Positions 57,335 through 64,000 of a stretch of 64,000 bases of DNA are shown in pieces. The position numbers were made by a program, and so were the translations under genes. A model generated the notes under the pieces. That model was not told the DNA's origin. It worked only from the letters and a program-made list of their open reading frames with translations, and made no database searches. This DNA is from Macrocystis pyrifera (lineage: Eukaryota; Sar; Phaeophyceae; Laminariales; Laminariaceae). The stretch spans positions 10,522,454-10,586,453 of the forward strand of contig JASSKH010000007.1 in the NCBI GenBank assembly GCA_031763025.1, in the 5' to 3' direction. The stretch's first letter is position 1. Each line of letters opens with the position of its first letter.

Positions 57335-60300
57335 TTAGCAACGGCGCTTGAGCCCCTCCACGAGCTGAAGCGCGTCCCGAAGAGCGGCGGACAGAACCTC
57401 GGGATGGTCTTCCACGCGCCCGGTTCCATCGCCGGGCAAGCGATCCAGCGCGCGACCCACAACCTTGCGCGCGTATCCGCCGTACGCGACACCGCCTACT
57501 CCAATTATGTCGCCGTTACATGGGTTCTCTTCCTCCTGCTGCTCATGCTGCTGATGTTGCCCTCGTGGTTCCTGCTGCTGTTGCTGCCGCTCCTGGCACA
57601 TGGGGGTCAGGGCCACAACCACACACAGAACAATAAAAAGTGGACAGTGTGGGGTTGCGTGCGTGAGGCGATACTCAGTAGAGGTCTCGTTGCGAATGCC
57701 GGGTGGGTCTGCACCCGAGTGCTCCAGCAAGTATCAGACAGAGCTGGCTTCAGTTTTGCTTATCGTATTGTAAAGGCACTGACTACCAGATCGACATTCG
57801 GGTGGGTTCATGGGCGGAAAACTTCGCGAGAAAGTTAACGCGCGACAGGGGCAACGGTGGTGGTGGCGGTTGCCGCGGTGGTGCTGTTCTGACACACACA
57901 TGCGGTACCGCTCATCACCTTGTAAGCTATTCCCGAAGAATCAGAGTAAGTCTAAGGTCTAAAAGCTCCACGGACAGGTGTGTAGTTATGGACGTGGTGC
58001 ACGACTCGTCTGGAAAAACATGCTGCCATTGGTGAATTTGAAGTAATAATAGGCAGGAGCGATAAACGCTGCTCGCCTGCTGACGGTTCCCGATTAGTCC
58101 GAGCTCCAATAGCTTGGGGGCGGTGCGGTCGTTTGTGCCCCCGGCTAGCTGTACGAAGTGTTGTCCGTCTCCGAAGGGCACAGCTACGAGGGCGACAAGC
58201 ATATAGGTGCCACGAAGATAACGATGAAAAGCGATCAAGAGGCGAACAATAGAAGAAGAAAAAAAAAAAAAAAGGGAATGGGGGGGGAGAGAAGAAAAGG
58301 GGGTGAACGGGGAAAACAAACTAGAAAGAAAAAAAGCGAAACGCAACATATTCAACTACGATATGTACATACTTGAACAATAAGGCGGCGGCATGTAGCG
58401 GAAAAACACGGTCGTCAAAAACCTATTCGTCGCAAAAAAGGAAAACAAACAGAAACCTAAGGAGGGGAAACTGCAGCAGCAGCAGCAGTAGCGGGAGCAC
58501 CAACGTGAGACTACTCGTGTACGGAAACAAAAACACAAAAACCGTCCGCGGACGTGAAGGTGTCAACAGCGTGAAGTCGAACCTGCCCCAAGGAGGGACA
58601 AATGAACCAACAAACACACCATCAATCGAGCAAGCCATGCACGGCACCAACAGTGCACTCACACTTTTATTTTTCCGGGGGCAGAGGCAAGTAGCTAGCA
58701 CGAGCGGGGGTCACGGGGGGGCCGGTCGTGCAAACCTAACCCTGAAGCAACACACAGGAAAAAAAAACAAACGCGTCCTTGCCCAAGGCGTCAGTCGGCG
58801 CACGGGGGCACACAGGAAACTTCGGCGCCGGCCTCCGAGCGCATATGTCATGCCCGCGCTCGGACGTTAGCACAATAAAACAAAAAACAAGCACCATACG
58901 ACGCCGCATTGAGCGCCAATGCTGGTTCCCCTTCCTCCCCCCACTCTCACTCCCCAAAAACCACCGGTTGAGGCCACGGCAAACCCACACGAAACCGACT
59001 ACCAGGGTACATTTCAATTTGGATGACCAGCCGCGTTTTACCTTTCGTGGCCAGGACCTTCTGCGCCAGGCGCACGCAAGCCGTTGTGGCCCCCCTGCCA
59101 GTGTCGCCGCTCATCGGGCGCCCGTCCGTCTATCAGACCAGCCGGGCAAGGGCGGGAAAAGGGGGGGCGAGAGAGCGCGTGGCGTCAGTCTGGTCTGGTC
59201 TGGTCTAGTATGCCCTGATGGCAAGGCAGGAAATCGGAGCGTAGGGAGGGCGGGGAGTGTTGATCGGGGCGTCGCGGCGTAAAAGGGACGGGAAGAGGGA
59301 GGGAGGGAGGGGCGGGGAGAGGCGGGGAGGGATTCGTCGGCGTAGTGGGCACGCGTTAAACGCCACGAGTGCGCAAGAAGACGTTGAGGCACAATAAGCA
59401 ATTGGCGAAGAAGGAACAGACGATGCGACAATGCGCTTGTCGCCGTGTTGCATACATATTGGCACCAGCCATATTCCAAGAACCATTGCCAAGCGGACAA
59501 TACCGTCGTGCGCCAGCTATCGTACAGGAGCGTAGCTGGCGCGCCCCCCCGCCCCCCCCAACCCAATCAATATGTCTCGGAAAGCTCTACCCTGATCAAT
59601 TCATCAGAAAACACGGCCAGTCAGCCAACCCTTGTCGTTAAAAAAAACTGCACCTGCCACACGTTGAGAGCCGGACGCGCCAGAGTCGCATCAACCGCGC
59701 CGTCACCCGTCGCGCCTTGCAATTGGATCCTTCCGTCCTCCACGGCCTCCGTCTCCGCCTTAGCCGTCCCGCTTACCGGTGAGCTCATGACGGCGTTCAT
59801 GGCCGCGACAGCGAGGCCCGTGTCGGCGCCCCCAGATCCGGAAAACTGACCGCCACTAACTTGAGGGACCGAGCCGCGGCGTCAGCTACTGACTCCTCCC
59901 ACAGGTCGCGGAAGCGCGCCAGGTCTCCCTGTCATCGCGAGAGAAAACAAAGAGCACGCCACCCCGGTAGCGTCGAAAATAATTGCGCCCGTCATGGATG
60001 GTCATCACCAGTAGCAGCGGCGACAGTATCGGCGGTGGCGGCGGCGGTGCAGCAGCAGGGGCAGAAAGCGGAATGACGTCAATAACAAGGCGTACACTCT
60101 CCTTTGGACGATAATATTCAACATCGTGGTGTCGCACCCCCTCTTGCTACGGTTCATTTCGATATTCAAAAAGCGATTCGGCGCCGGAAAGGGGGACTGG
60201 CCGCCACCCGGGAGCAAAACAAAAAGCGTCCACCGCCCAACGTGCAGGCAGATTACAGGACAGCTGCCCCCGCCTCCAACACGCCGCTTTCTCTCGCGTG

Positions 60301-62895
60301 AACGACCGCAGCGCCTGTCGAGAGCGATGAGGGGTGAGCAGCCGTAGGTCAACACGACGCCGCCCGGTGTTTGGTTATCACCGATCCCAAACTGATACCT
60401 ATCACGATATCCCGAGTCCGATAAGTAAGGCGTCCAATTTGTTGCCACTAATTCCTTGTGTCACCCCCCCCCCCCCCCCCCCTCCCACGCCCACAGTGTA
60501 GAAGCCGTCACCACGTTTCGCTTTTCTCGGGAGGGGGGGACGGTGGAGGGGGGGGGGGGGTGGTAGGGCGAAGGGTGGTTAGAGGGGGAGGGTAGGGGGC
60601 AGGGAGGGGGGTAGGGAGTCACCTTAGTGTGTATTTCGACGGCGTCCACCTTCTCCAGCAACTCCCGGATCACTTCCGGGGATCGCATGTACTTCTCGGC
60701 CCTAATGATGCCTGGAGGACACACGGTGATGCACCTTCCACACCCGTAGCACCTTGGCCCCAACACGCCTCCGCTGCAGAAAAATTGAGCAAAAAATAAT
60801 CACAAAGGGGTTTGCTTCTGAAAAAGTGGAACACGAAGTGGCGAGGAAAAAATCTGCACTTACAGTACTCGTATTACTAGTGCTAAAACCTTAATGCACG
60901 CATTTCGGTCTTAAAAAAAACGGTTACAGACGAAAGTGGGCAATGCCGCTCATGTACGTGTAGAGTTGCACGAGGCATAACCATGCATGCAACCGAAGGG
61001 GTTGGGGAGAGAAGACCCGAAACATGGGAATTGTTCGCATGCGTCTATCGAAAGAGCCCGCGTCCACGGGTCTTGACGGGGCATAGGCGTGAAGGCAACG
61101 GTATGCAGGACATCGTGAACAAGCGGCCGCCCGGCCTTTCCAACACCTCATCGAAAAAACGTTGCTATCAACAGAAAGTACAAAAACAAAAGCAGCCGAG
61201 ACAAAATTTGGCCTTCCCGACGCAAAAGGAAATCGTGTCTCATATCGTTCCGAAAAAAAAAAAAGACGGACGTAAAACAACAGCAGCTTCAGCAAAATCC
61301 CACCCCCCACTTATCTCCCCCGATCATCACCTCCCGAGAAAAACACAGACAAAACAAGTACCCAGCGCTGGCGCCCAGGAGTTCCGCCACCATGATAGCC
61401 CTCTGTGCAGGGGGTGGGGCCGAGTCCGGAAACACCACCGCGTCGGCGGGGCAGACCATTTCGCACGGTCGTGGACAGTCTACGACGAGCGAAGAAGAAC
61501 CACGGACGGGGGACGGGTGGGTCGATAGACACCGGGGTTTAGCGACTGGATAAGGGCGTCGGCTGCAGCTTGTTTTGGCACGAAACCGTCGGCAAAATAC
61601 ATACCAGGTATTTATTATCAACTTTGGTTGTTGTTGTGTGTGTGTGCGTCCTGTGCGTGTGTGTGTTTAGGTTTGCCATCCTGCGGTCACCCCAAAACAC
61701 GGATGAAACATATCTCCGTGACACGGCATGGTTGTGCAGCTGTACCACATACAGATTGTTCGATCGTTCTCTTCATAGACCGGTCTCCTCGTATATCAAT
61801 GGCCGACAGAAACCACATATTGGCCGCCAAACCCTTTCCCTCCCCTCCCCCCGTCCACCCATAACAAGAAAAGGAACCGTCTACCACAAAACGCTGGCGG
61901 AGGGACCATCCTCTCGCGTGCCAACACCGACATCGCTGCCAACGCTACCACTGCCGCCACCGGCGCCGCTACAGCCACCGCCCGTCTCGCGCCTCTCACC
62001 GCTAGGGCAGAGGGAGGGGTCGAACACAGCCTTCCGGAAGTGAGGGTCTTCCTCGTCGTCGTTGACGCTCATCATCAACCATGGTGCCCGCACCGGCGCC
62101 CCTATCGCCTCTCCAACAACTCTAGCGGCAAGGACGCCGTCCCTGACAGGAAAAGAACGGCGAAAAGGCCGACCCACCATAAACGTACCCCGCACGCCGC
62201 ACAACGCACACATCACAATGCACACCGCACGTCGCCCAACCGGACCGAGGCAAAAAAAAAACACACACACACACACACAAACGGGTGTGTGGTTAGTGGC
62301 GGCGCGACAGGAGCAGCAAAGCCTTAACCAACAAGAGGGGAAGGGTGAACGGCACCAACGAACGCAGCACGGAAGAGCGTCGGGCGCCGTGAATCGCGCG
62401 TTTGCCGCCAGTGCCGTTTCTCGGAAATCACGTGGTCACGCACTGTAAGCTATCCCTGTGCGACAACTACAAAGACGTACGTATGCCGCGGCGCCAACCC
62501 GCAGAGGGCACAGCAGTACGTCCCCTAATGCTTCCTACAGGGCGGGTGGGACCAGTACCGAGAGCAGGCGCTCATCTCGTGAACAGTGAACAATGCCTGC
62601 CTGCGTGCGTGCGTGCGTGCCTGCTCGCCTGTCTGCACTCCCGCGTGGCTGCGTTCTGGAAAAAAGTTGATTTCTATAACAACACCCCATGTTTTCGGGG
62701 ACAACACATAGTTGGGTTTACTGCAGGATGTTATCGTTCGCAAATACCAGGTATGTGCAGCTAGTGCGAGGGCTAACCGTCCCGGCAAAGAACGCACCTG
62801 GCGGCCTCGATGACCGCTTCTTCCGCCGCGACGTCGATGCAGTCGACACCTGCCAAGGTGTAGACGAGCGCCAAGTTGCGAACCGCGGGAAGGTC
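57335..62895 (-). CDS. ldpA: LdpA homologue, 4Fe-4S light/redox-signalling protein, 3' eight exons (5' end outside window)
   Basis: Minus-strand exons, 5' to 3': 62798-62895, 62000-62142, 61362-61479, 60623-60773, 59654-59928, 59042-59129, 58077-58168, 57335-57592 (TAA). All phases fit except in the fifth exon. The product follows cyanobacterial LdpA closely: DLPAVRNLALVYTLAGVDCI, PWLMMSVNDDEEDPHFRKA, a first cluster motif C-x3-C-x3-C-x3-CP made across a splice (CPSDCPRPCEMVCP), a second C-x2-C-x2-C-x3-CP (CYGCGRCITVCPPG), VDAVEIHT, TDGRPMSGDTG, VQLAGGTND and GGVAYGGYARKVVG. In Synechococcus LdpA is an Fe-S protein that adjusts circadian period to light through redox state; a plastid role here is inferred. 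The last exon opens with a Gln/Glu-rich insert. Oddities: exon 59654-59928 is one base short, so the frame breaks near a TTTT run at about 59850; the last intron appears to begin with GC. The N-terminal exon(s), including any plastid presequence, lie beyond 62895 and were not found. Confidence 0.88.
62255..62281. repeat. CA microsatellite after an A run
   Basis: About nine CA repeats preceded by an A run, in the first intron visible of the LdpA homologue. Confidence 0.85.
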
Positions 62896-63510
62896 CTGCT
62901 CGAGCGTTGAGGCACATCACATCCATTTTACACGGCGGCGGTGGGTGGTGGTGGGGGGGGGGGGGGGGGCGGGGGGGGGCGGGGGGGGTCTTGCCCATCT
63001 CCTACCGTAGAGGTGGCATTTGTTCGTTGTCTGATATAATTGCCAACATAGCGACGAGCTCCAGTGCTACTGTAGCACAACTCTGGTCGGAAATATATGG
63101 ACCTTTGGGTCTTCGTGTTTAATGATAAGCGGTCCTTATATTTCCGCCCAGAGCGGTAAGTCATACCACGAGTACCGCAAGAGCTGCGATGTCCGGTAGT
63201 ACAGGAGTAGTACTGTGCTGATCGGAATGTAGGACGGGTGTACTATTAATACGACTAAACATAATACTCCATGCGCTACCTGTTTGATACAAGACTGACA
63301 GTTGTTGCTGCTGTCAGCGACTGAACTGCTGTGCAGCAGCAGGCACAAAATAACCCAAGCGTCACCTTCTCTCCCAAGTGCACTGCCTCCTTGCGCGCAC
63401 AGTCCATCACCCAAGGGCATAGCAGCAGCATATGTTGAGATGTCGGCCAGCTTCCAGAAATGGCTTAATAGAAATACCAGAAAGGAAACGGGGGGCATTT
63501 CTCTTTTTAG
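62896..63510. other. Probable upstream intron of the LdpA homologue
   Basis: G-rich homopolymer runs at about 62954-62990 are followed by sequence without recognisable exon. I looked on the minus strand for the LdpA start region (KLICGAS-like) and did not find it, so the intron or 5' end extends past the window. Confidence 0.5.
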
Positions 63511-64000
63511 GGATCATGCCCGTCCGGCCCACCGCTCGCTGATTGACAGCTTTTAGTGCCCGGTATTCCGGGTCGTGTTGCGGTGGCGGGTTCCGCTCCA
63601 GCGGATTTCGCGTGACTCCCTTTAAGAGATCCTTCCCCAATTTCTCTCTTAATGCCCTAGTTACGTTCATTTCTTCTGCTACTCCATCGGCCACCACACT
63701 TTCTTGGGGCCAAGAAAGTTTCGTGGCCGATGGAGTAGAATAAAGAAATGAACGTAACTAGGGCTTCAAGAGAGAAATTGGGGGAGGATCTCTCAACACT
63801 TTGAGTACTGCAGTCTCGTTTTGGGGACAAACCACTTGGAATTAGAGTGATTCGTCCCCAAATCGGGACCGCAGTACTGAAGGAGTTAAAGGGAGCCACG
63901 CGAACTCCGCTGGAGCGGAACCCGTCACCGCCACACGACCCGGAAAACCGGACACTAAAAGCCGTCAATCAGCGGGCGGTAGACCGCACGGGCATGATCC
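63511..64000. mobile_element. Long palindromic foldback element, cut by the window edge
   Basis: The left arm starts GGATCATGCCCGTCCGGCCC at 63511 and the window ends with the mirror GGCATGATCC. Arms of about 200 bases match throughout with scattered differences, and the centre near 63708 (TTTCTTGGGGCCAAGAAA) is itself palindromic. The right arm holds a MITE insertion. No protein is encoded. The true end may lie past 64000. Confidence 0.88.
63808..63874. mobile_element. Mariner-like MITE inside the foldback element (MITE-C2)
   Basis: A 67-base element bounded by TA on both sides (63806-63807, 63875-63876) with inverted repeats CTGCAGTCTCGTTTTGGGGA and the mirror of CTGCGGTCCCGATTTGGGGA. It is related to the copy at 7372-7446. 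Confidence 0.8.

Noticed and set aside
700..60500. CRISPR array or prokaryotic operon
   Set aside because: No evenly spaced identical repeats with unique spacers and no compact gene clusters; all genes are intron-rich.
60461..60773. Bacterial contamination or a free-standing ferredoxin gene
   Set aside because: The Fe-S segment is one exon joined in phase to seven others of an LdpA-like protein.

Overview
The window looks like nuclear DNA of a photosynthetic stramenopile, most likely a brown alga or close relative. Three genes have short exons (about 60 to 310 bases) split by introns that often exceed 1 kb and are packed with repeats. One predicted protein begins with the two-part plastid presequence of secondary red plastids (signal peptide with a Phe just after the cleavage site, then a transit region) followed by a thylakoid-lumen signal. 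Another is a homologue of the cyanobacterial Fe-S protein LdpA. No species can be named from sequence alone.

Layout. 1-2335: no gene; a CTG/CAG-rich minisatellite at about 700-1320. 2336-12390 (+): a six-exon gene for a predicted 293-residue thylakoid-lumen protein of unknown function; its introns hold tandem duplications and minisatellites. 12391-17292: dispersed repeats, a tRNA-derived SINE, an integrase relic. 17293-27734: a decayed Ty3/gypsy-type LTR retrotransposon (gag, protease, reverse transcriptase, RNase H, integrase, chromodomain-like end) inserted into one unit of a three-copy repeat. About 28630-32880: a decayed non-LTR retrotransposon with a RING-like finger, a reverse transcriptase and a restriction-like endonuclease end. 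34181-55018 (+): a complete 18-exon gene for an SPX-SLC13 (Pho87/Pho90/Pho91-type) phosphate transporter of 770 residues. 57335-62895 (-): the eight 3'-terminal exons of the LdpA homologue, convergent with the transporter; its first exon(s) lie beyond the right edge. 63511-64000: a large palindromic foldback element running into the window edge.

The exon joins were worked out by hand from conserved protein, splice dinucleotides and reading phase. They give 29 introns, of which 8 appear to start with GC instead of GT, all with AG at the end of the upstream exon. Such a high share of GC-AG introns is the most striking gene-level signal. The second is a repeat family (R1, with a companion R1') whose copies end in long C homopolymers, and whose C-end points at the nearest splice site in four of five copies placed near an exon of the transporter gene.

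The three genes do not form an operon or obvious pathway: a lumen protein, a phosphate transporter with an inositol-polyphosphate sensor domain, and a predicted redox/light-signalling Fe-S protein. Most of the remaining DNA is transposon-derived or low complexity.
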